From: Streptomyces sp. NBC_00236
GTDB lineage: Bacteria; Actinomycetota; Actinomycetes; Streptomycetales; Streptomycetaceae
Assembly (NCBI RefSeq): GCF_036195045.1
Contig: NZ_CP108100.1
Coordinates: forward strand, 2,418,001-2,482,000
Direction of reading: 5' to 3'
Length of the DNA stretch: 64,000 bases
Translations under genes and position numbers: made by a program
Notes under the pieces: generated by a model
What the model was told of the DNA's origin: nothing
What the model saw: the letters and a program-made list of their open reading frames with translations, nothing else
Databases searched by the model: none
Shown here: one piece after another, positions 53,326 through 61,637 of the stretch
How positions within the stretch are numbered: position 1 is the first letter of the stretch
How the letters are laid out: every line of letters starts with the position of its first letter

Positions 53326-53592
53326 ATGCGGATCCAGGTGAGCAGGACCGGCGGCTTCGCCGGGATCGCGCGCCGTCGCGAGATCGACACCTCGGGACGG
53401 GCCGACGCCCACGAGTGGGAGGCCCTGGCCGCATCGGCGCTCACCGGCGGCCGGGAGGACCCTGCGACGGGCGTCCCGGACGGCTTCAGCTACCGGATCA
53501 CGGTCGACGGCCACACGGTGCACTGCGCGGACCCGCGGCTGACCGACGCCCAGCGCGCCCTGGTCTCACGCGTCCTGAAGGAGGGCGCGTGA
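53326..53592 (+). CDS. Emfourin-type inhibitor of the M4 protease
   Basis: 88 residues from ATG 53326, GAGGAGG upstream. 'MRIQVSRTGGFAGIARRREID' and 'PDGFSYRITVDGHTVHCADP' match the emfourin (protealysin inhibitor) fold. It should bind the neighbouring M4 protease in the cell. The gene pair is probably one operon. Downstream comes a duplicated copy of the era 3' end. Confidence 0.85.
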   Translation: MRIQVSRTGGFAGIARRREIDTSGRADAHEWEALAASALTGGREDPATGVPDGFSYRITVDGHTVHCADPRLTDAQRALVSRVLKEGA

Positions 53593-53672
53593 GGCCGGTG
53601 GCGTACGTCTGACGGGCCCGGAGGGTGACCCCGGTCCTCGGACCGGGCCCCGGGACGTGGCCCGGCCAGAAC

Positions 53673-53889
53673 GGGCCTCAGCGGCTTCGCACAGCTGCGC
53701 CGGCCTCCGGCCGCCGGGACGCGGTCCCGCTCAGAACCCCAGCTTGCGCAGCTGCTTCGGGCACCACCCCCACGCCCCACTCACACCCCTCGGCCCCAGG
53801 GGGCCTCAGCGGCTTCGCACGGCTGCGCCGGCCTCCGGCCGCCGGGACACGGTCCCGCTCAGAACCCCAGCTTGCGCAGCTGCTTCGGG
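53673..53889. repeat. 89-bp direct repeat copying the era 3' end
   Basis: Copies 53673-53761 and 53801-53889, period 128, with two mismatches. The second contains the last ~10 codons and stop of era (minus strand) plus downstream sequence; the first is an orphan copy, including an in-frame stop equivalent. The unit holds a CGGCC-rich inverted repeat that may act as terminator. Confidence 0.88.
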
Positions 53890-54824
53890 TCGCGCTGCCA
53901 GTCCTTGGCAACCTTCACATGCAGGTCGAGGAAGACCGGGGTGCCCAGCAGGGCCTCGATGTGCTTGCGCGATTTCGTGCCGACTTCCTTCAGCCGCTTG
54001 CCCTTCGGGCCGATGATGATGCCCTTCTGGCTGGGCCGTTCGATGTAGACGTTGGCGTGGATGTCGAGCAGCGGCTTGTCCGCCGGACGGTCCTCGCGCG
54101 GCAGCATCTCCTCGACGACGACCGCGATGGAGTGCGGCAGCTCGTCCCGTACGCCTTCGAGCGCGGCCTCCCGGATCAGCTCCGCGACCATGACCATCTC
54201 GGGCTCGTCGGTGAGGTCGCCCTCCGGGTAGAGCGGCGGGCTCTCCGGGAGCAGCGGGGCGATCAGGTCGGCCAGCAGGCCGACCTGGTCGTCCTTGACC
54301 GCCGAGACCGGGATGATCTCCGCCCACTCGAAACCGAGCTCCTCGCCGAGGCGGGAGACGGCCAGCAGCTGTTCGGCGAGCTGCTTGGACTCGACCAGGT
54401 CGGACTTGGTGATGATCGCGATCTTGGGCGTCTTCTTGATGCCCGCGAGTTCCTTGACGATGTACTTGTCGCCGGGGCCGAGCTTCTGGTCGGCGGGCAG
54501 GCAGAAGCCGATGACGTCGACCTCGGCCCAGGTGGTGCGTACGACGTCGTTGAGACGCTCGCCCAGCAGGGTGCGCGGCTTGTGGAGGCCGGGGGTGTCG
54601 ACCAGGATCAGCTGTGCGTCCGGCCGGTGCACGATGCCGCGCACGGTGTGCCGGGTCGTCTGGGGCCGGTTGGACGTGATCGCCACCTTCTGGCCGACCA
54701 GAGCGTTCGTAAGGGTGGACTTGCCCGCGTTGGGACGGCCCACGAAGCAGGCGAAACCGGCCCGGTGGGGGGCGGTGTTCTCAGCCTGCTGCGCAGCAGC
54801 TTCTGGGTTAGGTCGAGCGCTCAT
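53859..54824 (-). CDS. era: GTPase Era
   Basis: 321 residues from ATG 54824; an ATG three codons upstream (54833) is also possible. G1 'GRPNAGKST' at about 29-37, 'NRPQTTRHT' (switch region), 'DTPGLHKP' (G3), 'TKSDL' (G4), and a C-terminal KH domain with 'VYIERPSQKGIIIGPKGKRLKEVG'. It matures 16S rRNA and assembles the 30S subunit. The 3' end is tandemly duplicated. Confidence 0.95.
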   Translation of the reverse strand: MSARPNPEAAAQQAENTAPHRAGFACFVGRPNAGKSTLTNALVGQKVAITSNRPQTTRHTVRGIVHRPDAQLILVDTPGLHKPRTLLGERLNDVVRTTWAEVDVIGFCLPADQKLGPGDKYIVKELAGIKKTPKIAIITKSDLVESKQLAEQLLAVSRLGEELGFEWAEIIPVSAVKDDQVGLLADLIAPLLPESPPLYPEGDLTDEPEMVMVAELIREAALEGVRDELPHSIAVVVEEMLPREDRPADKPLLDIHANVYIERPSQKGIIIGPKGKRLKEVGTKSRKHIEALLGTPVFLDLHVKVAKDWQRDPKQLRKLGF

Positions 54825-54895
54825 GGCGCCCATTGTCCCCGATCCCGGCGGCCGCGGGGCACCAAGTCGCCCGCCGCGGCCGCCGGACCCGCTTC

Positions 54896-55849
54896 TCAGG
54901 CCGGGCGGCGGCGGTTCCGGCGTGACCGGATCCACAGCGCCGCACCCCCGGCGAGCGCCGTCAGCAGCACTCCGGCGACCAGCCAGGGCAGGGCGAAGTA
55001 CGACACGGACGCGGACTCACGCGTGTCGCGGGCGCTCGCCGTCAGCTTGATCTCGCCCCACTCCACCTGCGGCGCGCCCGCCCATTCCTCGGTGAGCCGG
55101 ACCTCCTGGCGGGGCAGCAGCTCGGAGGGGATGCGCTTGAGGTCGCGGGCCAGCAGGGTGCGGCCGAAGAGACCCTCGGCCTTGAGGGCGACCTTGGGGC
55201 TGAGGGTGACGTTGCCCCGGTTGTGGAGCGTGTACGAGATGACGGCCCGGGACTTGCCCGTGCCCGGGACCAGAGGCGCCGTGTGCTCGACCTCGACGTC
55301 CTCGACGGAGAGCGCGGGCATCGTCGGGCCGTTGACCCGGAGGTAGATCCGGGCGCCGACGGCCTTCTGGATGCCTACGGCGACGGCGCCCTCGTCGGCG
55401 GGGTCGATGCGCTCGTCGAGGGCGACGAGCGCGCCGGGGTGGTCGCCCGGTTCGGCGCCCTCGGGCACCTTGATGGTGACGGGCACGGTGACCGAACCGT
55501 GCGGTTTCACGGTGACCCGGTCGCGGTCGGCCTTCGCCCAGGCCCCGACGGAGCGCTGCTTCTCGTTCTGTGCCCGGACAGCGAATCCGCCGTCGCGTGC
55601 GGTGTTGTACGCGTCGGCGGCGTACAGCCGGAAGGTCAGCGGTTCACCGGTCTTGTTGGTGACGGTGACCCTGTCCTTCAGGGTGGCGCCGGGGTCGGCG
55701 GAGAGGTAGAAGTACGGCCGCGTGCCCGCGTCGGCGGTGGCGGGGAAGACCGACCAGCTGCCGTTGTCGGCGGCGCCGGCCGTGGGCGCGCCGAGCGGGA
55801 GGAGGACTCCGGCCAGCAGGGTCGACAGGAGTACGGAGAGTTTGCGCAC
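54896..55849 (-). CDS. DUF916-type surface protein with C-terminal anchor
   Basis: 317 residues from GTG 55849 (GGGAG eight bases before). Signal peptide to about residue 27, then two beta-rich domains. The first resembles DUF916 ('WSVFPATADAGTRPYFYLSADPGATLKDRVTVTN', 'GDHPGALVALDERIDP'), known in Firmicutes as the peptidoglycan-binding part of WxL systems. It ends with one membrane helix and a basic tail (RSRRNRRRPA). The upstream secreted protein has WxL-like features, so the two may form a surface complex. Confidence 0.8.
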   Translation of the reverse strand: MRKLSVLLSTLLAGVLLPLGAPTAGAADNGSWSVFPATADAGTRPYFYLSADPGATLKDRVTVTNKTGEPLTFRLYAADAYNTARDGGFAVRAQNEKQRSVGAWAKADRDRVTVKPHGSVTVPVTIKVPEGAEPGDHPGALVALDERIDPADEGAVAVGIQKAVGARIYLRVNGPTMPALSVEDVEVEHTAPLVPGTGKSRAVISYTLHNRGNVTLSPKVALKAEGLFGRTLLARDLKRIPSELLPRQEVRLTEEWAGAPQVEWGEIKLTASARDTRESASVSYFALPWLVAGVLLTALAGGAALWIRSRRNRRRPA

Positions 55850-55932
55850 GGTGCGGGCTCCCAGGTGCACGCTCGGGCGGGGTGGGCCGGGCGGGTGCGC
55901 GCCCGGTCCAACGGTTGATCAGTTACTGCCGC

Positions 55933-57315
55933 TCACGTGAGGGTGAGCGTGAGGACCCCGGTGTACGCGCCGGCGGCGGTGAACGCCGGTACGTCCAGCG
56001 ACAGCTGGGCGTCGACGGTGAACTCGCCTCCGGTGAACGCGCCGTCCGGCGTGGACGCCAGGGTGGCCCCCGCGCTGCCGACGGTTCCCTCGGACCCGGC
56101 CGCGCAGGTGCTCGGGCTGCCGGACTTCGTCGCACAGGCCGGGCTCCAGCCGAGCGCGGAGGCGCCGATCGTCGCCCCTCCCGGACCCGTGAAGTCGGTG
56201 ACCTTGCCGGTCAGGGACCAGCCCGCGGGTCCGCCGCGGAAGTCCTGGACCGTCACGGTCTGCAGGGCGCCGGTGGAGGCGCCGCCCTGCCCGAACTCGA
56301 CCGCCGACAGGGCGACGGAGTCCCCGGCCTGGGTCATGGTGAGCGTTCCCGGCTTGACGGTGGACGTCAGCTTCTGGCTGCCGTCCGGGATCTCGCCGCC
56401 GCCTGTGGTGACGGTGTAGGCCTGGGGGCCCGCACCCTTGGCCGGATCCCAGCTCGCTCCTTCGAACGCGACGATGCCGGTGGTGGCCGGATCCGTGACG
56501 GTGAGCTGCCCGGTGAAGCCGCCCGAGCCGTCCGCCGTGGCCGTCGCGGTGTCACCGGTCTGGGCGTCCCCGGCCCGGCCGGCGAGCGTGACGGACGCGC
56601 CCGCGGTGAACTTCGACCCGGTCACGGTGACCTGGTCGCCCGCCGCGCCGGAGGCCGTTCCGAGCTGGATGGCCCGTTCGTTGACCTGGCCGCCGCCGTC
56701 CGTGGCGATGATCGTCTGGGAGACGGGGGCGGGCGGATCGGTGACCGTGCAGGGCGTGTCCAGCTCCATGATGTAGCTGGTGTGGATGTTGTAGTCGCCG
56801 GGCGAGAGGGTGATCTCACCGGGCGCGGTGACGGTGAAGGTGCCGGTCATGGAGAACGACGGGAAGTCGCCCTTGCCGGGCACCGGTTCGTTCTTCTTCG
56901 GGCCCGCCACCGTGACGTCGGCGGACTGCGCTCCGCCGACGGTGACCTTGCCGGTCGGCGTCATGATGTCGGCGGGCAGCGCCAGGTCGACCGGGTTGCT
57001 CGCGGCCGGTTTGATGACGGTGTAGGTCACCGTGACCGTGTCGCCGACCTTCGGCGCGGCGTTGTCGACGGTGATCTCGGCCGACGTCGTTCCGTCGATC
57101 GGCGGGATGCCGGCGATGGCGGGCGGGATGCAGTGGGTCGGGAAGTCCACCGCGACCGATGCCGTCGCACTGGCCTGTGCGGGTCCGGCGAGCAGCCCTC
57201 CCCCGGTGACGACGAGCGCGCCGACACCGAGCGCGGCGGCCCAGCGGCGGCCGCGGTCCGGTCGGCCCGGGCGGCGGGATCTTCGGCTGTCGGATCTTCG
57301 AATGGCTTGGCGCAT
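55933..57315 (-). CDS. Secreted multi-domain protein with WxL-like C-terminus
   Basis: 460 residues from ATG 57315 (GGAGG upstream). Signal peptide (Arg-rich n-region, hydrophobic core to about 45). A beta-rich domain (about 50-190), an IPT/neocarzinostatin-like Ig repeat ('GDQVTVTGSKFTAGASVTLAGRAG'), and a C-terminal domain ending 'AGAYTGVLTLTLT', resembling the terminal strand of WxL proteins. Cys pairs suggest disulfides. It precedes the DUF916-type gene by 83 bases on the same strand. No sortase motif; binding partner presumably the wall or the DUF916 protein. Confidence 0.74.
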   Translation of the reverse strand: MRQAIRRSDSRRSRRPGRPDRGRRWAAALGVGALVVTGGGLLAGPAQASATASVAVDFPTHCIPPAIAGIPPIDGTTSAEITVDNAAPKVGDTVTVTYTVIKPAASNPVDLALPADIMTPTGKVTVGGAQSADVTVAGPKKNEPVPGKGDFPSFSMTGTFTVTAPGEITLSPGDYNIHTSYIMELDTPCTVTDPPAPVSQTIIATDGGGQVNERAIQLGTASGAAGDQVTVTGSKFTAGASVTLAGRAGDAQTGDTATATADGSGGFTGQLTVTDPATTGIVAFEGASWDPAKGAGPQAYTVTTGGGEIPDGSQKLTSTVKPGTLTMTQAGDSVALSAVEFGQGGASTGALQTVTVQDFRGGPAGWSLTGKVTDFTGPGGATIGASALGWSPACATKSGSPSTCAAGSEGTVGSAGATLASTPDGAFTGGEFTVDAQLSLDVPAFTAAGAYTGVLTLTLT

Positions 57316-57469
57316 GGAGCCCCCTCCTGCGGGATCCGGCGCGGCGGCTCTTCCGCGTCGGCAGGGAGCCATTGATGACGTCGGTCGAGAAGAAGTCAAT
57401 GGGATCGAAACGCGCTGACTGATGGGCCATCAGATGGTGTCAAGATCCATGGTTCCCGCACATCCTGTA

Positions 57470-57503
57470 CGAACGCCCCGCGCCGGTGGGCGCGGGGCGT
57501 TCG
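57470..57503 (-). terminator. Terminator of the deaminase-like gene
   Basis: Fifteen-base perfect stem starting CGAACGCCCCGCGCC with a four-base loop, 27 bases past the stop at 57531. Confidence 0.82.
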
Positions 57504-57530
57504 TACACACGAGGGTGGTCCGGCGGAGGT

Positions 57531-57884
57531 TCAGCCCGCCGTCACGGTGAGCCGCAGCACCCCGTCGGGCCCGGCGAGCAGCACGGGCGTGTCGGCCCCG
57601 CCCAGGTCCCGTACCGCGGCCCGGTCCTCGTCGGACGGGGTCTGCGACTCGGAGACGACCGCGGCCGCCTCCAGGGACGTGGCCCCGCTGGCCACGGCCA
57701 TCGCGACGGCCGTCCGGAGCGCGCTGAGGCGCAGCGACTCCAGCTCCACCGTGCCCGCCACATACGTACGTCCGGTCTCGTCCCGCACGGCCGCGCCCTC
57801 CGGCACACCGTTGCGGGCGCGGGCGCTGCGCGCCAGCGTGACGATCTTGCGGTCCTCGGCGCCGAGGTCGGTGCTATCGGTCAT
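57531..57884 (-). CDS. Cytidine-deaminase-like protein lacking zinc ligands
   Basis: 117 residues whose order of helices and strands, with 'LARSARARNGVPEGAAVRDETGRTYVAGTVELESLRLSALRTAVAMAVASGA', parallels cytidine deaminases. However, the HAE/CAE and PCxxC zinc motifs are absent: there is no Cys at all and no His. It is thus a degenerate or repurposed member, common between era and the ybeY block of actinomycetes. It is annotated as deaminase in relatives, but catalysis is unlikely. Confidence 0.75.
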   Translation of the reverse strand: MTDSTDLGAEDRKIVTLARSARARNGVPEGAAVRDETGRTYVAGTVELESLRLSALRTAVAMAVASGATSLEAAAVVSESQTPSDEDRAAVRDLGGADTPVLLAGPDGVLRLTVTAG

Positions 57885-57938
57885 GTGCCGAGCATACGAA
57901 GTGCGGCGACGGGAGCGGCACGCGGGCGCCCGGACCGC

Positions 57939-58832
57939 TCACGCCCGTACCTGGTGCATCGAGCCACGCCGGCCCTCCGGCGAGGCCAGCCACCGCAGCT
58001 TCTCCTCCGTGCCGGTGTCCGGCCACGGGTTGTGCATCACGACCACCAGATCCGGGCGGGCCGGAATGCGCAACTGGGTCGCCTCCATGACCAGCGTGCC
58101 CACCGCGGGGTGCGACAGCTCCTTGCGCATCTGCCCGCCCGGCGCGACGTCCCGCCGCGCCCACAGCTCGGCGAACTCGGGGCTGCGCTCGGCCGCTTCG
58201 GCCACAATCGCCCGGAAGCCCTCGTCGTCGGGGCACTCGGCGCACGCGGCCCGGAACTGGGCGACGACCCGGGCGGCGGTCTCCCACCACTCCTTGTCCC
58301 CGCCCCGGTGGACGGGGTCGGTGAAGAAGGCGATCACACAGTTCTGCGGCCGGCCCGGCCGCAGCCCCATCACCATCGAGGCCGCGTCGTTGTAGACGAT
58401 GACGTTCCAGTACGCGTCCATGATGTACGCCGGGAACGGCATCCAGCCGTCGAGCAGCCGCTGCAGCCCCGCGCACATGTCCGTATGGGCCGGATCGACC
58501 TCGGGTGCGGGCGGGTTGAGCCCCGCCAGTACGTAGAGGTGCCGGCGTTCGGCGCTGCTGAGCCGCAGGACCCGGGCCACGGAGTCCAGCACCTGGGGCG
58601 ACACGGTGATGTCGCGGCCCTGCTCCAGCCACTGGTACCAGGAGACGCCCACTCCCGCGAGGACGGCGACCTCCTCGCGCCGCAGCCCCGGGGTGCGCCG
58701 CCGGGCCCCGCCGTCCGGGAGCCCCGCCTCGGCCGGGCTGACCCTCGCCCGCCTGCTCATCAGGAACTCCCGCAGCTCGCCGAGGCGGTGCGTCTTGCCG
58801 GCGTCCGCCGCGGTCCGGGCCGGTGTGCCCAC
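57939..58832 (-). CDS. MmyB-type helix-turn-helix regulator
   Basis: 297 residues from GTG 58832 with GGGGGAG upstream. XRE HTH 'GLRREEVAVLAGVGVSWYQWLEQGRDITVSPQVLDSVARVL' (about 50-100) and an MmyB-like ligand domain ('FPAYIMDAYWNVIVYNDAASMVMGL', 'TLVMEATQLRIPARPDLVVVMHNP'). Divergent from an MFS exporter starting at 58935, the same arrangement as at 34-36 kb. It probably represses that exporter. Confidence 0.88.
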   Translation of the reverse strand: MGTPARTAADAGKTHRLGELREFLMSRRARVSPAEAGLPDGGARRRTPGLRREEVAVLAGVGVSWYQWLEQGRDITVSPQVLDSVARVLRLSSAERRHLYVLAGLNPPAPEVDPAHTDMCAGLQRLLDGWMPFPAYIMDAYWNVIVYNDAASMVMGLRPGRPQNCVIAFFTDPVHRGGDKEWWETAARVVAQFRAACAECPDDEGFRAIVAEAAERSPEFAELWARRDVAPGGQMRKELSHPAVGTLVMEATQLRIPARPDLVVVMHNPWPDTGTEEKLRWLASPEGRRGSMHQVRA

Positions 58833-58934
58833 GTAACTCCCCCTGGTGTCCGGGCCCGCGCCTGCCTGGTGGTGCGGCCAACAGGATAAGTTCCGTCTCC
58901 CCACGGATATTCCGGCGGCCGCAGGCTCGGGCCC

Positions 58935-60347
58935 ATGGCGATCGAATCCCCCTCCCCCGCGGCTGTCACCGCTCCCGTCCCCGCACCTCCCGCCCCGGAC
59001 CGGCTCTCCGGCCGGGCCCGGCTGGTGCTCCTCGTCCTGTGCGCCGCGCAGTTCATGGTGTCGCTCGACTTCTCCGTACTGAACGTGGCGCTGCCCGTCC
59101 TCGGCGACGACCTCGGCCTGAGCCGGTCAGGCCTCCAGTGGGCGATCACCGCGTTCGCCCTGCCGTCCGGCGGCTTCCTGCTGCTCTTCGGCCGGATCGC
59201 GGACCTCTACGGCCGCCGCCGGCTGTTCCTCACCGGACTCGTGGTCTTCGGCGCGGCCTCGCTGCTCGCCACGCTCGCCTGGAACCCCGCCGTCTTCCTC
59301 ACCGGGCGGGCGCTCCAGGGGCTCGGCGCCGCGGCCATCGTGCCGACCGGGATGTCCCTGCTCACCACCACGTTCCCGGAAGGGCCGCTTCGGGACCGGG
59401 CACTGGGCATCAGCGGCACCCTGCTCTCCCTCGGCTTCACCGTCGGCATGGTGGCCGGCGGCACCCTTACCGACACCCTCGGCTGGCGCTCCACGATGGG
59501 GCTGCTGACCCTGGCCGCGGTGGCCGTCCTCGCGGCGGCGCCCGCGCTGCTCACCGAGTCCCGTACGCCCGACCGGCCACGACTGGACGTGCCCGGCGCC
59601 GTGACCGTCACCGGTGGGCTGCTGGCTCTGATCTACGCCCTGTCCACCGCCGCCGAACACGGCTTCCGCCGGGTGGACGTACAGGCCTCGCTGGCCACCG
59701 GGGCCGTCCTGCTCGCCGCCTTCGTGGTCGTCGAGTCGCGTGCGTCCGCCCCGCTGGTCTCGCTGCCGATGCTCCGCCGGCGCACGGTCGCCTTCGGCAA
59801 TCTGGGCGGCCTGCTCACCTTCTCGATGATGAGCACCATCGTCTTCGTCCTGACCCTGTACCTGCAGGAAGTCCTGGACCTGTCGGCCTTCGGGACCGGG
59901 CTGGTCTTCGGCGTACAGGGTGTCGCCTCGGTGGTGGCGGGTGTGTACGCGCCGAAGGTCATCGGCCGGTTCGGTGCCCGGCGCACCCTGGCCGTCTCCC
60001 TGCTGGGCCAGGGGCTGTTCATCGCGGCCCTGCTGGGACTCGGTACGGGTTCGGGCGTCTGGTTGGCCACGGTCGCGGTCTCGCTCGCCAGCATGTGCCA
60101 CCTCGGCGCGATCATCGCGTACGGCCTGACCGTCACGTCGGGGGTGCCGAACGCGGAGCAGGGGCTGGCGACGGGTCTGGTCACCACGACCCAGCAGGTC
60201 GGGCTCACGATCGGGATCCCGCTGCTGGGCGTGCTGGCGACGACCCAGGACTCCCTGTTCGACGGCGTGCGGACCGTGGTCGCGGTGGCCGCGGGGCTGC
60301 TGGTCGTCGCCGCCGGCATGGTGGGCGCGGGGCTGCGGCGGGCCTGA
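58935..60347 (+). CDS. MFS exporter, 14-TM DHA2 type
   Basis: 470 residues with about 14 helices: 'MVSLDFSVLNVALPVLG' in TM1, 'LLFGRIADLYGRRRLFL' (motif A), and 'ISGTLLSLGFTVGMVAGGTLTDTLGW' (motif C region). Likely proton-driven export of a drug or metabolite. It is divergent from an MmyB-type regulator and convergent with an HxlR regulator gene whose 3' end is duplicated just after this stop. Confidence 0.9.
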   Translation: MAIESPSPAAVTAPVPAPPAPDRLSGRARLVLLVLCAAQFMVSLDFSVLNVALPVLGDDLGLSRSGLQWAITAFALPSGGFLLLFGRIADLYGRRRLFLTGLVVFGAASLLATLAWNPAVFLTGRALQGLGAAAIVPTGMSLLTTTFPEGPLRDRALGISGTLLSLGFTVGMVAGGTLTDTLGWRSTMGLLTLAAVAVLAAAPALLTESRTPDRPRLDVPGAVTVTGGLLALIYALSTAAEHGFRRVDVQASLATGAVLLAAFVVVESRASAPLVSLPMLRRRTVAFGNLGGLLTFSMMSTIVFVLTLYLQEVLDLSAFGTGLVFGVQGVASVVAGVYAPKVIGRFGARRTLAVSLLGQGLFIAALLGLGTGSGVWLATVAVSLASMCHLGAIIAYGLTVTSGVPNAEQGLATGLVTTTQQVGLTIGIPLLGVLATTQDSLFDGVRTVVAVAAGLLVVAAGMVGAGLRRA

Positions 60348-60356
60348 AGGACACGC

Positions 60357-60408
60357 GGGGCCGCCGCGGGCCTACGAGGTACGGGGCCGCCGCGGGCCTA
60401 CGGGGTAC
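60357..60408. repeat. 26-bp tandem duplication of the HxlR gene 3' end
   Basis: Units 60357-60382 and 60383-60408 with one mismatch. The second contains the TAG stop (60398-60400) and last codons of the minus-strand HxlR gene; the first repeats the stop downstream. Confidence 0.85.
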
Positions 60409-60931
60409 GGGTCTCCCGGGCGGCCGCTGCCTCGTAGGCGGCCGTCAGTTCCGCCAGTACGCCGTCCGTGCGGGCAGGCGCCCCGGTCAGGTGGGTCGCC
60501 CGGAGCTCGGCCATGAACCGCTCCCACATCGGAGGGCCTCCGGCGGCCAGCAGTTCGGCCCGCACCGTGAGCTCCGGCGCCGTGTCCAGCCAGCGGGCAC
60601 CCCAGGCGCCGAGCTGGGCCATCACCGGGACGAGCTGCACGGCCGCCTCGGTGAGGTGGTACGCGACCTTCTGGCGGTGGCTCGGGTCGTCGTCACGGGT
60701 GAGCAGCCCCGCCTCGACGAGTTTCGCCAGCCGGTTGGCCAGGATGTTCGACGCGATGCCTTCCATGGAGGCGTTGAGCAGCTCCCGGAAGTGGGTGAGG
60801 CCGCCGAACATGATGTCGCGGAGCACGATGAGGCTCCAGCGGTCCCCGAGGAGCTCGACCGTCATGTTGATCGGGCAGCCGGACCGGCCCCGCGACACGG
60901 GCAGCTTCTCGACGGGAACTGGTTGCAACAT
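60398..60931 (-). CDS. HxlR-family transcriptional regulator
   Basis: 177 residues. It has the HxlR winged helix: 'GCPINMTVELLGDRWSLIVLRDIMFGGLTHFRELLNASMEGIASNILANRLAKLVEAGLLTRD'. A Cys near residue 19 is conserved in redox-sensing members. Divergent from a dihydrofolate-reductase-fold gene, with a CCGGTTGC-N5-GCAACCGG operator between, and a GGTTGCAA copy at its own start codon. Likely autoregulates and controls that neighbour. Confidence 0.9.
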   Translation of the reverse strand: MLQPVPVEKLPVSRGRSGCPINMTVELLGDRWSLIVLRDIMFGGLTHFRELLNASMEGIASNILANRLAKLVEAGLLTRDDDPSHRQKVAYHLTEAAVQLVPVMAQLGAWGARWLDTAPELTVRAELLAAGGPPMWERFMAELRATHLTGAPARTDGVLAELTAAYEAAAARETRTP

Positions 60932-60956
60932 GGGAGCAGTCTAGATAGCTTGACGA

Positions 60957-60977
60957 CCGGTTGCAGATCGCAACCGG
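60957..60977. promoter_or_regulatory. HxlR operator-like palindrome
   Basis: CCGGTTGC-AGATC-GCAACCGG, a perfect inverted repeat 12 bases before ATG 60989. A related GGTTGCAA at 60921-60928 covers the HxlR start codon region. A minus-strand -10-like TAGACT lies at 60938-60943. Confidence 0.75.
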
Positions 60978-60988
60978 AAGGGGCTCCG

Positions 60989-61636
60989 ATGAAACAGCTG
61001 GTCCGCGTCCAGAACTTCTGTGTCTCCCGCGACGGCTACGGCGCCGGGGAGGGCCAGACCCTCGACCGCCCGTTCGGCAGCGCCGATCCCGGCGCGCTCA
61101 TCTCCTGGGCCGGCGCCACCGCCCACTGGCCCAACCGGACCGACCCCGGGGGCAGCCTCGGCCTGGACGACTACTTCACCCGCGACTTCTCCAACAACAT
61201 CGGCGCCGAGATCATGGGCCGCAACAAGTTCGGCCCGCAGCGCGGCCCGTGGGAGAACCTCGACTGGGAGGGCTGGTGGGGCGAGGAGCCCCCCTTCCAC
61301 ACCCCGGTGTTCGTCCTCACCCACCACGAACGGCCCTCGCTCACCAAGGGCGAGACCACGTTCCACTTCCTCGACGCCTCCCCGAAGGAGGCACTCGACC
61401 GCGCCTTCGAGGCCGCCGAGGGCAAGGACGTACGCATCGGCGGCGGTGTCGCCACGGTCCGGGAGTTCCTCGCCGCCGACCTCATCGACTCGCTGCACGT
61501 CGCCGTCGCACCGCTCGACATCGGCGCCGGCGAACGGCTGTGGGAGAGCCCCGAGGAGCTGACCGACCGCTTCCACCTGGAGAAGGTCCCGAGCCCGAGC
61601 AGCGACGTGGTGCACCACCTGTTCTGGCGGAAGTGA
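60989..61636 (+). CDS. Dihydrofolate-reductase-fold (RibD C-terminal type) protein
   Basis: 215 residues from ATG 60989 (GGAAGGGG upstream). It resembles the RibD_C/DHFR family used as general NADPH reductases: 'MGRNKFGPQRGPWENLDWEGWWGEEPPFHTPVFVLTHHERPSLTKGETTFHFLD', 'VRIGGGVATVREFLAADLIDSLHVAVAPLDIGAGERLW'. Substrate unknown. Probably controlled by the divergent HxlR protein. Confidence 0.88.
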   Translation: MKQLVRVQNFCVSRDGYGAGEGQTLDRPFGSADPGALISWAGATAHWPNRTDPGGSLGLDDYFTRDFSNNIGAEIMGRNKFGPQRGPWENLDWEGWWGEEPPFHTPVFVLTHHERPSLTKGETTFHFLDASPKEALDRAFEAAEGKDVRIGGGVATVREFLAADLIDSLHVAVAPLDIGAGERLWESPEELTDRFHLEKVPSPSSDVVHHLFWRK

Positions 61637-61637
61637 C

